DNA from: Fomitopsis serialis | Taxonomy: Eukaryota; Basidiomycota; Agaricomycetes; Polyporales; Fomitopsidaceae | NCBI RefSeq assembly: GCF_022376445.1 | Contig: NW_025954979.1 | Location: 372,001 to 436,000, forward strand | DNA: 64,000 bases | Direction of reading: 5' to 3' | Part shown: piece after piece, positions 44,839 through 55,965 of the stretch | Numbering within the stretch: the first letter of the stretch is position 1 | Layout: every line of letters begins with the position of its first letter | Translations under genes and position numbers: made by a program | The notes under the pieces: generated by a model | The model's database searches: none | What the model was told of the DNA's origin: nothing | The model's input: the letters and a program-made list of their open reading frames with translations, nothing else

Positions 44839-46096
44839 TCACGGAAGCCCGTATTCCCATGCAAGTCCTTCGTTGCCTATCTCCACCCCGAGAGCGTTGG
44901 GCAGAGATGACGACAAACTCCTCGAACGCGAGCGAGCTACCCCCGGTCGTTGCGGTGTCACATCGGGATTCGGTTGGATCCTCTCGCTGTCCATGCTCAA
45001 GCTCGCGGTTCGACGTCGCAGCGAGACGCTTTTGCGGAGCTTCGTTCCCAGCTTGCGCAATGACCCAAACTTGCCTCTGCTCAATAGCATGCCCACACGT
45101 GGTGTTTCCATTTCGAGGGGGTCCTGCGAACAGTCTGCTGAAGAGGCGGCAGATCCTGATCCTGCACTTGTGCTCCACGGATTGGGTCCGGAGCCCGAAG
45201 TCACGCTGGTGCTCGTGCTTTCATCCAAAGTGCTCGAGTTCTGCCCGTCCGACCAACGCAGGCTGAAGTTGAACGGATTTGGGATTGGGTTCACATATCG
45301 CTGAGTGAAGACCACGCCGGGCAGCGCGTTCAGAGGACGTCCATCAGGCCCGCGCATGCTGTCCGGAATCCGTGAAATGACCTTGCGACGAGGATTCAGG
45401 GATTTGGAAAGGGATTTGGAGGAGCGCGACGACGGCGTACAGGACGCAACAGCGGTGCCTGGAGCGCGACGACGAATGCTGCCAACATGTGCCAGGCAAT
45501 TGACAGAGCGAATTGATGCCGTAGGGATCATCTCGCTTACTGCCGGCTCGGAGAAGGGAGTGGAACCGCGCGACGTATTCTCTGACGGTCCCGGTGGTGC
45601 TTCGCTTGAAATAGCCTCAGAGCTTCTGTTGCGATCCCGAGACGAGTCCCCGCCGTCGAACAATACTGCTGGGCTTGCTAGCCACTTCAGCGGGGCGGTG
45701 AAAGGCGCACAGTTGTCGGCTTCCGTAGGTTCTACGTTCTCCCTGCTGGTGTAACATGGAGGAGCTGACACTATTGCGCTATGTTTACGCCATCGGGTGT
45801 AGGATATCGGGACTCGCAACGAGGAAGTCGGAGACTTGTGCACCGCTTGATCCAGGTCGACAGGTACATGCGTCAGACTGGCAGGTTTGAGAACCCTCGC
45901 GATAGCGGTGATAGCACAGTATAAGACTCGCTACGAAAGCTGTCGCAGTTTGAACGGACAAGGTAGGATGGCCACTCACGTAGACAAAGCAGAGAGGAGC
46001 GACGATATAGTAGCCAAGCGCCAGTGCAATTATTCTCTGCAGCGGTGAAAGGTGGCCGAGATTCACCCCTGCGCGAGGGTCAGGTGTAGAGGACAT
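44839..46096 (-). CDS. Membrane-hairpin family protein, paralogue 1
   Basis: Unrecognised family, three tandem copies here. Exon 1 (45980-46096, 39 codons) ends LSPLQRIIALALGYYIVAP then LCFVY, a membrane segment. A 49-nt intron (phase 0) leads to exon 2 (44839-45930), which starts with a second hydrophobic helix (RVLYCAITAIARVL). The rest is Ser/Arg-rich and probably cytosolic. It contains the family core SRIPDSMRGPDGRPLNALPG followed by VVFTQRY and a short P-rich stretch, then a basic C-terminal helix (SLRKLGTKLRKSVSLRRR). The protein is 402 residues with no enzymatic motif. The two close hydrophobic segments suggest a hairpin anchor, with the long tail on one side of the membrane. Confidence 0.7.
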
Positions 46097-46498
46097 GACC
46101 GTCGGGCGGCAAGACCAGGAGGATGGTCGCGTCAATGTGCAAGTGATATGTACCGCCAGAGGTATGTGGATGACAGTCGCAAGGGTATAGCATCTACGAG
46201 GCTGACATGACTTTTGAAGGGTCTGTAGACTGCCGGTTGGGTACATAACGTGATCCAGACCAGCGCAGTCACATACCGAACTGTCAGTCCCGCGGTGCAG
46301 ACGTTAGAAATCGACTCAGTTACCTAGGATATATCATGAATGACCGATTCGATGACCGAGTGCGGGATCCAGAATATTAGAAAACATCGTCATGATTAAG
46401 GTCAGAGTTACACTAGGTCATGCTGTACAGTGGACGCACTGAAATGTTGTGATGTTACATAGCGATATCATACATAGCGCACCGCGCCTTCGCAGCGC
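46097..46498. other. Intergenic between hairpin paralogues 1 and 2
   Basis: About 400 bases; promoter side of paralogue 1 and 3' flank of paralogue 2. No other gene. Confidence 0.5.
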
Positions 46499-47771
46499 TC
46501 AGCTGCCTATATGCTTGGGTCTGTTCGATTGAACCGTCCTCATCATCTTCCGTCGAAGCTTGTTAAGACGGCCAGATGGCTGACTAGCATTTCCGGCGCC
46601 CGCCGCAGCTGCTGTGTCACTTGCACCATTGTCCACTGCGTCCGCATCGTCGTCCTCGGACATCTCCTGTATGCTTGTGCTCAACATACCCGACTGGGCG
46701 CCGCTCGACGAGCTAGACGAGCTCGAGGACGTGATGATGCTGTCCGACCTCGTGCGCGAGGGTTTGGAGATGTGGAAAGGTCTGCGAATCGGGCTCTCGT
46801 ATCGCTGCTCGAAGGTCACTGTGGGCAGAGCTAGCAGCGGGCGTCCATCGGGGTGGCGTTCGCTGTCGGGAATGCGGGACCTGGCGAAGCGTCGAGGTGG
46901 GGCCTCGGACGAGGGTAAAGAAGTGGGCAAGGATGCCGCGCGTCGGCGCTCGCCCGCCGCAGGGTCTGGGTTGGCGGGCAGGATGGGAACCGTAGCTTCG
47001 GACATCGCCCTGCGACGGCCGACGGCAGGGAGGATACGCTGGACTTGGTGAAATGATAGTCGTCGGGGCAGCGACGGTAGGTTCATGCGGTTCGTGCTGT
47101 CTGCACTCGAGTGGCTCGTGTCCGGGTCGATAGAGGACTGCTTTGAGGAACCGTGTGGAGAACGGACTTTGATGTTGGTTATATTCGTGGCAACCTTCTG
47201 GGCAGGATTGACCAGCTTCCTCAGCACCGTAGGGAGCGGCTTGCGCACGGTGGATGAAGCCGACGGGTGTTCCTCGTCATCGCTGGTTGAGGAGGCGCCG
47301 GAAGCAGACGTGGAGGATACTGGTTCAACTGGCTTGGTATCGCGAGGGCGTATGGGAGACGCCGTACTTCTCTTGCGCAATCTGGTGCGCGACGGAGGTT
47401 GCGGCCTGGGACATTCGCTGCCCGCAGTGAATGCTTTCACCACAGCATTCCAAAGATAGCACAGAGTTCCCTAGATACGCATATAAAACTCATGAGACTT
47501 TGTTAGAACGTCAAGCAATCGAGTCAACTCACATAAATGAAGTGGATGGGGGCGACGAATACAATTCCCAGAACCAACGCAAGACTTCTTTGGATGGGCG
47601 AGAGTTCCAAAAATTGTCCTATAACCGCCGTTGCAGGGGGACCTTGAGGAAGTCGCGGCAGACGTTGGTGATGCAACAGCGTTGCGCTTATGCCGTTGCC
47701 TTGACTTGGTTAGACGGATGGGTCGTGTGAGTCGTATGGCGAGTGGTGGAAATGGTAGTGGCGGCTGTCAT
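46499..47771 (-). CDS. Membrane-hairpin family protein, paralogue 2
   Basis: Second family member. Exon 1 (47533-47771) begins MTAATTISTTRHTTHTT and ends FLELSPIQRSLALVLGIVF followed by VAPIHFIY; one base is missing around 47690 to join the two halves. Exon 2 (46499-47470) opens with the second hydrophobic helix GTLCYLWNAVVKAF, followed by a Ser/Arg/Pro-rich region. It carries the core SRIPDSERHPDGRPLLALPT then VTFEQRYESPIRRPF, a Ser run (about nine), an acidic patch (SEDDDADAVD) and a basic end (GRLNKLRRKMMRTVQSNRPK). Intron position and phase match paralogue 1. A good TATA box lies 90 bases upstream. Confidence 0.7.
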
Positions 47772-47860
47772 TGAAGTCGTAGAGGTAGCTAGTGCGGAGA
47801 TGTTGAGGGTGTGTGCCAGCTCGTCAAAATAAGGTGGAGTCCTTCGTCTTTCGACGTGGC

Positions 47861-47867
47861 CTTTATA
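47861..47867 (-). promoter_or_regulatory. TATA box of hairpin paralogue 2
   Basis: GGGTATAAAGG context on the minus strand, 90 bases upstream of the ATG at 47771. Confidence 0.6.
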
Positions 47868-48772
47868 CCCGTTGGCAGCCGGAGGGACGGATCACTGTGG
47901 TCCAATCATGTCGCTACGCCTTCACATCCGTGTATCCGCGAGTCGATGTCCGCGCGTTTGGAGCGAGTCGGATATTGTAGCCTTGACCATCACGGTATCC
48001 GACTCACTCCCTCATCCGGCGGGGTTTTCTGCGAAGGTCTCCACCGTGTTCACCAAGCAAAATTCTGGTTCTGACTGCGATGCCGTGTCAATGTCCACAA
48101 ATCGCAGTTGAAGTCACCCGGGGGTCGTTATTAGACGGACCTGGTTCAAAGAGCTCCTCATGGACCTCCCATCAGTTGCATCCGCACAGCTATAGACGGT
48201 TGGTGGACATGGTGCCTCCTAGTATATGGTGGAGCGGAAGGTAAGTATTAATAACCCCGCCTACGAGGTTGTAAGTACGGCCGTGAAAAGAACAGCCACT
48301 GTGGGGACTTGTTAGTAACCGAAGGGCCAGGACAACAAGTTGTCCGAAGGGGACTTTTCTAATGCTGGGACGCGTAACGATGTTTTATCGTTCGGTGCGC
48401 TGTGTCATTTAGTAGTAGACTGCGGTAGACGGAGCACGGTGATCGTCGTTCCAAACGCCATCACGTGAGCATGACGCGTTTGTGGCACTAAGTCCAATTT
48501 CGCAACCAAACACATTTGCAGATGCTAACTTACGCCGAGTAATCATTGACTTCCATCAAGATGCGTTGCCAACCACTATATTGTACAGTAGAGGTATCAT
48601 GACGTCGTTATATACGGTATAGCTTATGTACGTGATGTGCGGATGCGGATGTGATGCGAGGGGAGATGCAACATGCAAATGTTGTGCAGATGACCCAGAA
48701 AACGAAGAACGAGAAAACTACCCTATGCCACTTGAACATCTCGACACAAGAACGGGGTCCAGCACGGCTGAC
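47868..48772. other. Intergenic between hairpin paralogues 2 and 3
   Basis: About 0.9 kb, AT-rich between 48400 and 48720. No gene seen. Confidence 0.5.
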
Positions 48773-49897
48773 CTAGTATGACCCAGTCCCGCACGAATCC
48801 ATCTCAGCCACATCTCGCCTCCTCGAGACCACTCTCCGACGGATCTTCCTCCCGAGCGCGCGGAGCCCACCAAACCGCTGCTTCCCCTCGCCAACATCGG
48901 TTCCTGAGGTGGTCGACCTCCCTCGCTGGCGTCCCACTCGACTTTGGCGTCTCCGGACCCTCGGCCTCCCCTCGTCACACGGACTAAGATCCGGGCTGAA
49001 CGGACGTGTTTTTGGCGAGACCGGCTGTCTGTCCACGGGGCTCGACACCCGCTTGAACGAGAACGGCGGTTCGTATCGCTGCGAGAACACCTCCCCAGGA
49101 AGCGCGTTGACTGGGCGCCCATCTGTCCCTGTGGAATCCGCGGACGCTTGCGAGAATGCGCGGCGATGCGTCCGGCTGGGGGAGCCGCCGGAAGGTGAAT
49201 GCGAGTGGGACGAGACGGAGCTGAGCGAGGAGGGCGCAGATTGTGAAGACATGATGGACATTGCAGTAGGGTCGGACGCCGTGCGGCGATGGAAGGAGGG
49301 GAGAAGCCGACGGATTGGGCCGAAGGTGCGGGAGGTCGAGCGTGAAGACGTGGGGGGTGGGGAGTAGTAGACGGCGTAGTCTGACGTTGAGGCGAAAATA
49401 GTAGCCGGTGGTGGTGGGCTGTTTGAGTAGGAGGAGGTCGGGCTGCTGCGGAGGCTCCCGTCGATATAGAGCTTCGCGCGCCTGATCTGCCTAGCCTCGG
49501 GGCTTGAAGATGACGTAGGCATGGGGTACTCGAACACGGAGCTTGCGCCTCCACTGCGATAAGACGGAGGCGCGGAAATTACTGAGTCGCCTGAGTCTAC
49601 CGAGCCACGACGCCCACGCGCGAGGTCTAGATCGAGCTCGCATCCCGTTGCATGAGGCAGATTGGGCTGTGTAGCCACCCATACTTTCGTCGCAATAAGG
49701 TAGATGAGATTCTGCGAGAATAACAGCACGCATGAGGGTGTGCGCGGGGAATCGTGGCAATAGAATGTACTTACAAAAACGAGCATGAAAGGAAACATGA
49801 CCACCGCCGACACCATCCCGCAGAACATCAGGCATGACCTCTGGGCGGGCGAGAGATCGTCAAGGTTATCTTTTAGTCGGGCAAGCGTGAGGGTCAT
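48773..49897 (-). CDS. Membrane-hairpin family protein, paralogue 3
   Basis: Third family member, 353 residues. Exon 1 (49775-49897) gives MTLTLARLKDNLDDLSPAQR and a hydrophobic helix ending VVMFPFMLVF. A phase-0 intron joins exon 2 (48773-49711), whose second helix is NLIYLIATKVWVA. The tail is Ser/Pro/Tyr-rich (SAPPSYRSGG, YYSPPPTSSRSTS, HRRTASDPTAM) and carries the core DGRPVNALPGEVFSQRYEPP. The SRIPDS half of the core is replaced by SQASADSTG. It ends with a basic segment (LRALGRKIRRRVVSRRRD). The start at 49897 is preferred over the in-frame ATG at 49945 because it gives the same short N-terminus before LSPxQR as paralogue 1. Confidence 0.7.
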   Translation of the reverse strand: MTLTLARLKDNLDDLSPAQRSCLMFCGMVSAVVMFPFMLVFVSTFYCHDSPRTPSCVLLFSQNLIYLIATKVWVATQPNLPHATGCELDLDLARGRRGSVDSGDSVISAPPSYRSGGASSVFEYPMPTSSSSPEARQIRRAKLYIDGSLRSSPTSSYSNSPPPPATIFASTSDYAVYYSPPPTSSRSTSRTFGPIRRLLPSFHRRTASDPTAMSIMSSQSAPSSLSSVSSHSHSPSGGSPSRTHRRAFSQASADSTGTDGRPVNALPGEVFSQRYEPPFSFKRVSSPVDRQPVSPKTRPFSPDLSPCDEGRPRVRRRQSRVGRQRGRSTTSGTDVGEGKQRFGGLRALGRKIRRRVVSRRRDVAEMDSCGTGSY

Positions 49898-50601
49898 GAT
49901 AGGTCGTGATCGTCGTGGCCAGTAAGATTTCACAACTTCAGACAAGTGGCTTTCGTACTTCGGATGTTGGTAGAGACGGATGGGAGAGTAGGTCGCGAGA
50001 TGGAATAGATATCCGCAGCGGATGACGGGTCAGCTACTGGCTGTGCATATCCAAACCGACCGTCAGTCCAACTGGTGATGTCCGGTGGCCGTGTAGTGAC
50101 GCACCTCCTACACACTCGACGCCAGAAGTCTCCCGGGGATCGAGCGGCACTATGACGAGCTTGGCGGAAGAAGGAGCATGGGCTTCACGCAGAGGGGCGA
50201 GAGAAGGAGCGAAGACCGCCTTATGGCCCTGTTGGCGCAGGGCTTGGGAGCATGACCAGCCGGGTTTGGATGTGGTCCAACGCTGACAATGGCGCCACTA
50301 TGCATTCTCGGCCGGGCACGGCCAGACCCGGGGTAGCGGCCTGGACGCGATTGAGTGGGTCTTGTCTACGCGTGTCAGAATAACAAAAGAATATCTCGAC
50401 CGAGCACGCAGGATGCGGCATGTTGGGATCATGATGAGTGTCGAACGCGAGCGGTGGCGGATGGGAGACGGGAGACGCAAACTGTGGCCCGGTGGCGGAG
50501 GCGAGATCGCACCGATTGGCGCCCAATGCGTTCTGTTCACGCGGCGCGGTCCCGGAGACGTCGATCCTGGACAAACCGCCCGCACTCGCAGACGCGCCTG
50601 C
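49898..50601. other. Divergent upstream region (hairpin paralogue 3 and MYND 1)
   Basis: About 0.7 kb between two divergent genes. Overlapping open frames at 50220-50630 on both strands look like GC-rich chance frames. Confidence 0.45.
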
Positions 50602-50607
50602 TATATA
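50602..50607 (+). promoter_or_regulatory. TATA element of MYND gene 1
   Basis: TATATA about 35 bases before the ATG at 50641. Confidence 0.4.
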
Positions 50608-50640
50608 CCACTACATAGACTGCTAGAGTACTAATGCGAG

Positions 50641-51901
50641 ATGCCCAGTCGAGCAGACACGCTAGTCCACAAGTCTGCGGAACTCTCTGCGACATCCGGG
50701 TTTCCCCCCGGATTCTGTCTCACCGACGAGCTTTCCGACTACGTCCAACTTCTTCAAGGATGCTGCCGCAGTTACGCAGATGACATCGAATTTGACAAGC
50801 TCTTTGGCGAAGCGTTCACGAAGCTCAACTCTCGTGGCATCAACGAGGTCTCCCTGGGCGTCCTTGCAGGTAGAGCAGAAGACATGATCGAGTGGGGCAT
50901 GCGTACGTTGTTGATTTTCCTCGGCCAGCGATTCCTGCTGATACTATGTCCGCATCGACTTCCTACGTTAAGGTTTGTGCACAGGCTCTGGCGGAGCGCA
51001 GAAAGATATTCCAATGGCGCTTGCTCTGTGGCAGCATATCACCAGCCCCAGCACTCTCTACCCTCCACTTTCGCAGCCACCGAGCCGACGTATCCTCGCG
51101 ACCGCCTACTCCCTCCAAGCGAAAGTCTACAAGGACCGTGCACACATTGACGTAGAGACACTCCAGATTGGAGACATGCATCGCGCAGCCGTCGCCGCAG
51201 ACGCCGCGGCAGCACAAGGGCTCGTCACGCCCATCGTGCTCTTCATCGCGCAGTTCGTCGCGATGCCTTTCGGGCCTCGGGGTGATGCGTCGCTCAAGGA
51301 CATGCCGCAGTTTGCTTGTCTGTCGGACTTGTGGTGCATATGGGAGCGGAGGAACGAGGAGATGCAGCTGGAGCAGCTGGCGCGGGACCGCAAGGTCTCA
51401 CGGGCGCCGAACGCGTACCGGTGTGCAGCGGAGGGCTGTGGGATCGAGGGTACGAAGAAGGCGACACTGTTGAGATGCGCGGGGAAGTGCCAGGGCGCGA
51501 ACAAGCCGCACTACTGCAGCAAGGAGTGTCAGAGAAAGGTGAGCTGTGCGGATTGTCCGTACGCGCAGTCGTGGCTTAGCGTGGATGAAAGGACTGGAAA
51601 CGCCATAAACCGATGTGCAAGCCAGGGGTCCCCAGCCCAGCAAATGGACCTATCGATCATGTCGCTTTGCCGGTCGAGGAAGCTAGCCGGTCTCTCGGGC
51701 ACGGTGGAGGAGATGCTCTATCCAACCATAGCCCTTGGGACGAGGATCTCTTGCCACGAGTCCCAGGCAAGGAGCGCATGATCACAGTGCCAGCCCCAGG
51801 TCCCCGGCAAAATGGTGCAGATAGCATCCTCCACGATGACCCCTGCGATGCTTAGGGACCTCAAAGAGCAACTCGAGAACACGGACGCAGACGATGGTTG
51901 A
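50641..51901 (+). CDS. MYND zinc-finger protein, array copy 1
   Basis: Function unknown; MYND fingers usually bind proline-rich partners. The N-terminal domain holds PPGFCLTDELSDYVQLLQGC and SLGVLAGRAEDMIEWGM. A spliced arginine codon leads to CTGSGGAQKDIPMALALW, RRILATAYSLQAKVYKD, and GDMHRAAVAADAAAAQGLVT followed by PIVLFIAQFV, a helical repeat region resembling Sel1/TPR packing. The C-terminal finger reads CAAEGCG, LLRCAGKCQGANKPHYCSKE and CQRK, spliced to DWKRHKPMCKPG. In the raw frame the protein ends at 51855, but the conserved tail IASSTMTPAMLRD appears after restoring one base near 51815, giving an end at 51901. First of four tandem copies. Confidence 0.75.
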
Positions 51902-52551
51902 TCTACCGGGCGTACTTACTGGCAATGTTTGAGATCCGGAAGGCATTTTCCCGACAACTCGATCATGTATGTATGAATTCGTCCAGCCACGTTTGATACC
52001 AATGACGGCTCCGTTCAAGGTTTGTACACACAGTTGTAACGTCTGCGTCGAGTTCACAGGACTATCAAGGAATGGCACCCGTTGCGACCAAAGCCAATAT
52101 GTATGTCGCACCAGAAACCGACTCGGGGTTCTGAGTATAGCACTCAGCCTCTCCGAACTTCAGCTTGAAGCATGGCGACCCCAAACAACGCACGTAACGC
52201 CCGCGCCACAAACGCGTAGATATGTAACACGTGAGCGCGTTACTGTATTGGCTCTCACCGCATTCTCATCTCTGAATCCTAGGCAGGTTGTACAACATGT
52301 GTACCTTTCTGTGGCTACGTTGATATCAGCACTCGTGACAGAGGCTAAGTTGAACGCAAGTCCGAACGCACGAGAACCATAACTCGTTAAGGGATCCTTT
52401 GTAAATCGGTGTTTTGAATTCCGCTCGGGTAACAATCGCGCGTCGCTGGCGGTGGCACAATGGACCATGGTGGCATCGAGTGGCCCAGCTAGTTTGTATC
52501 CGACGACCACCACAAGCTCGTACTCCAAGTTGTCCACTTGTCCGCTCGCCG
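51902..52551. other. Intergenic between MYND 1 and MYND 2
   Basis: About 650 bases, no supported gene. Confidence 0.5.
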
Positions 52552-53824
52552 ATGGCGGGTCATCCAGCGAACGTGCTAAACATGTCTAGCAGGTCGTCAC
52601 TTGACAATGTTGCAGAAGACACACGCGTCCTGCCTGCAAGTGGCTTCTTCTCTGGCGAGAAGTTCACCTACTACTTGCAGCTCTACGAGAGGTGTTGTCG
52701 CGTCAATACATTCCGCCTCGAGTTCGAAGAGGTTCACCACGAAGCATACGTGCGCTTCGCTTCTCGCAGCGCTGAAGAGGTCCGGTTGGGCCTCCTCGCA
52801 CGGAGGCCAGACGACATGCTTGAATGGGGAATGCGTAGGTTTAGCCAGTCACACCTCAGCCAGCCGACCACGCTAATGCTCGCCGGCGTTGATACCATTC
52901 CACAGGTATTTGTGCAGATGCCCTCAGCGATCCTGATGATGCCGACAAATTGCGGACACATCTCCTCAGGGCGCTCTCGCTGTGGGCGTGCATCGCCAAT
53001 CCCCGCCCATTCGATCCTCCTCTCTCTGAGCCTCCGAGCCTCCGCACCAAGGCAATCGCATACTGTCTCCAAGCCTTCGTCTGCTACGAGTTCCTATACT
53101 CTGACGAAGATGAATCTGGTGTCGAAGTCATGTACCACGCGCCTTCACTGCCAACGCCTCCGCCGCGCTCGGGTTCGTTACAACCACCGTTGTCCTCGTC
53201 GCGGAGTTTGTCGCGGAGCGGTGCGCGCCATGTGGAGGGCCACCGCTCAGGAAGCTTCCGCAGTTCGCAGTTCTCTCGGACCTCTGCCGTGCGCACGTGC
53301 AAAGGGAGGAGGCGGTGTATAGGATGCATCTGGCAAGGCAACACAAGGTCGCGAAGGCGCCGAACGCGTACCAGTGTGCTGCAGAGGGCTGCGGGATCCA
53401 AGGGACAAGGAAGGCGGCGCTGATGAGGTGCTCTGGGAAGTGTGAGGGCTTGAATAAGCCGCACTATTGTAGCAAGGAGTGCCAGAGGAAGGCGAGTTGA
53501 TTGAATACGGCTCGTCTGCTCAGCCTTCGCTCACAACTGCGCGTCAGGATTGGCAACATCACAAATCTGCGTGCAAGAAGGGCACTCCAATCGTACCGAG
53601 GAACTGTAGATGAGATGAATCTACCTCTCGAATCGTACCCCTTGGGACGAAGATCCCTTACCACCGGATCCGCGCAAGGAGCGCATGTTAACGCTGCCCA
53701 TTCCGGGACGGCCGGGTAGATGGCTTGCAGTTCGTCATCAACCATGACTTCTGCAATGCTTAGGGACTGGAAGGATATGATCTTGCGGCATGGCGCCGCC
53801 CGGTTGGGAAGGCTTCCTGAGTGA
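52552..53824 (+). CDS. MYND zinc-finger protein, array copy 2
   Basis: Paralogue of copy 1. N-terminal domain SGFFSGEKFTYYLQLYERCC and RLGLLARRPDDMLEWGM; after the conserved intron ICADALSDPDDADKLRTHLL, RALSLWACIANPRPFDPPLS and TKAIAYCLQAFVCYEF. One base is missing near 53143; beyond it VTTVVLVAEFVAERC and KLPQFAVLSDLCRAHVQREE follow. Finger: CAAEGCGIQGTRKAALMRCS, KPHYCSKECQRK, then DWQHHKSACKKG. The intron inside the finger (53492-53547) has a GC donor where copy 1 has GT. The raw frame stops at 53613, but the conserved tail SSSSTMTSAMLRDWKDM follows in another frame, giving 53824. The start at 52552 could also be the later Met at 52582. Confidence 0.75.
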
Positions 53825-54355
53825 TTGTCAGACATGTGCAGAAACGGTGTAGGTTGTAACTATACATGCTACGTACATCAAACAAGGTGTGCCACACGTA
53901 TAGATTGTGCATATCCCAGTGCCAAGTCCTAAGTGTTGCACCTGGCCACTGGATGCATCATTCAACGAATTTCGAAGAACGCGTACTTTCGCTATGCCAC
54001 CCATCCTGGCGTGAACCTACTGAGTAAGTAGCTATGCCCGATCAATATGCCTCCCAGCAGTCTTGAAATCCGTCAAGTACTTACGAGTGGCGGAACCAGA
54101 GCGCGTCGCGAGGACCGTACTAGACAGTCCCCCGTGACCGCGTTGGTGTGTCCATGATGCCGCCGGTGCTTACCGGTCGCCGCATCAGCACTTTGAATAA
54201 CTCAGAATCCGCAGAGGAGGAGGAATCTCAATTGAGCACGCCCACTGGCACCAAAGCTCGCCCATTGCACTAGAAAACTCAGCTTATGGCCACTGTATCT
54301 TAGCTCTGCCCCGATCCCCGCTCAGTATGCCTCGAGCAACATCGAAGTGGAGAGC
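53825..54355. other. Intergenic between MYND 2 and MYND 3
   Basis: About 530 bases, no gene seen; contains the MYND 3 promoter. Confidence 0.5.
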
Positions 54356-55572
54356 ATGGCTCTTCCACCAGGTGTCACCTTCACCGACGAGGCCCTAGAT
54401 TACACACGGTGTATACAGGCATGCCTCACGACATATGACCAGGAAGTAGACATACAACGGATGCTTTGCATTGTATTGAACATGCTGCACTCACGGACTG
54501 CCAGCGATGTTCGCTCCGGGGCTGAAGCCGGAAACCCGAAGGACATCCTTGAACTGGGCATACGTACGTTTTGATGTCACCTCCGAACTATTTGGATACT
54601 GATAGCTGCCTGTTCGTTCGGGATCAGGACTGTGCAAAGGATGTGGCGTACCTGCAAAAGACGTCGAGGAAGCCATAAACCAATGGCGGCGCCTCACCGA
54701 CCCTGCGCATGCGGAGCGACTCTCGAGCCCACCCAGTCGACGTATCGTCGCCCAAGCATATTCCTGTATTGCATACGCCTACAACGAGAAATCATGCCTC
54801 CCCAACCGAACCCTGCAGATTGACGACCTCAAGCGCGCCGCCGAGGCTGCCGACGCATCCGTGGGCCTAGGCTTCATAAGTCCAACTGCCCTCTTCATCG
54901 CCCAGTTCTTGACAACGCGCCTCCTGGAGTCACCGGTCATGGCCTGACTTTCTGGGACTTACAGCGCTTTTCTGGCCTGGTGGAACTCCGGCGCGTCTGG
55001 GAGCGCCGGAAGCGCGAGGTGGAACATGAGGAGAGGGCGCGCGTGCTGAAGGTCGAGCGAGCGTTGGGTGACTACCGATGCGCGGCGGTCGGTTGCGGGC
55101 TTGAGGCTACGAGGAGGGCGGGATTGATGAGGTGCTCAGGGAGTTGTACTCCGCCATATAAGCCGCACTATTGTAGTAAAGATCTTCAAACGCAGGTGCG
55201 CCTCATGGTCAAATGATATTATTCCAGGCTCGGACTGACGCACATGCATTCGCATAGGACTGGAAGCGACACAAACCGTACTGCAAGCCAGGCGTCGCCA
55301 TGCCCGTTCCCATAGAAGATGCGCAGGCTTCTGGCTTACCGTCAGGCGGAGTAGAGGAGGGCCCGTCTTCGGGGCCGTCTGCAGAAGGAGACATCATCGA
55401 CGAACCGCTCCCGGCTGACCCAAGCAGAGAGTACATGTTCCGTGCATCCGTACCACAGGTGCCTGGTGGATCAGTCCAAATAATGTCATCGACGATGAGC
55501 CCGGCCCTGATGAGGGAAGTCCGAGGGCACATAGAGAGGCTGGCTATGGAGGACATGATGGCGCGACAGTGA
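54356..55572 (+). CDS. MYND-like protein, array copy 3, one zinc ligand missing
   Basis: Paralogue with the same layout: ALPPGVTFTDEALDYTRCIQ, SGAEAGNPKDILELGI, then after the conserved intron LCKGCGVPAKDVEEAINQWR, RIVAQAYSCIAYAYNEK and LKRAAEAADASVGLGFISPT followed by ALFIAQFL. One T is missing near 54908, after which GHGLTFWDLQRFSGLVELRR continues. Finger: CAAVGCGLEATRRAGLMRCS, KPHYCSKDLQTQ, then DWKRHKPYCKPG. The residue expected to be Cys in the YCSKxCQ motif is Leu. A Gly/Pro/Ser linker is followed by the conserved tail VQIMSSTMSPALMRE. The start at 54356 is the first ATG in the conserved frame. Confidence 0.72.
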
Positions 55573-55965
55573 TGTGCTGTGAGAGCACAGCAAGTAGCTT
55601 GTCAATTGAAGGCATAATGCTCTACAAGATATCTGTCATCTTTTCTGGTATCCGTTAGGCTATGTGGGACAGCCAGTGTTCGTGGACGCAATACGGTGCA
55701 AAGACTCGGCTCAGACTCATGCCTGGTGTTCACATTCATGATGTGTAATACAGAAACGAGCAGCTATCGCAAAGAGGGTGACCATGGCATGATTGTTCTA
55801 CTCGTCCCGTTCCTTGTTCACCTAAAACATAGCCTGGTTAGTACTGCGGCAGCTGAGCCACAGACGCGTTTGTTGCACACGTGATCGTGATAGTCACGTC
55901 CCTCGAGCCCTTTGGCGATTGATGGCAATGGCGACAGTCCTTCGTCCGTTTCCCCTAGTACCACC
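55573..55965. other. Intergenic between MYND 3 and MYND 4
   Basis: About 390 bases, no gene seen. Confidence 0.5.
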
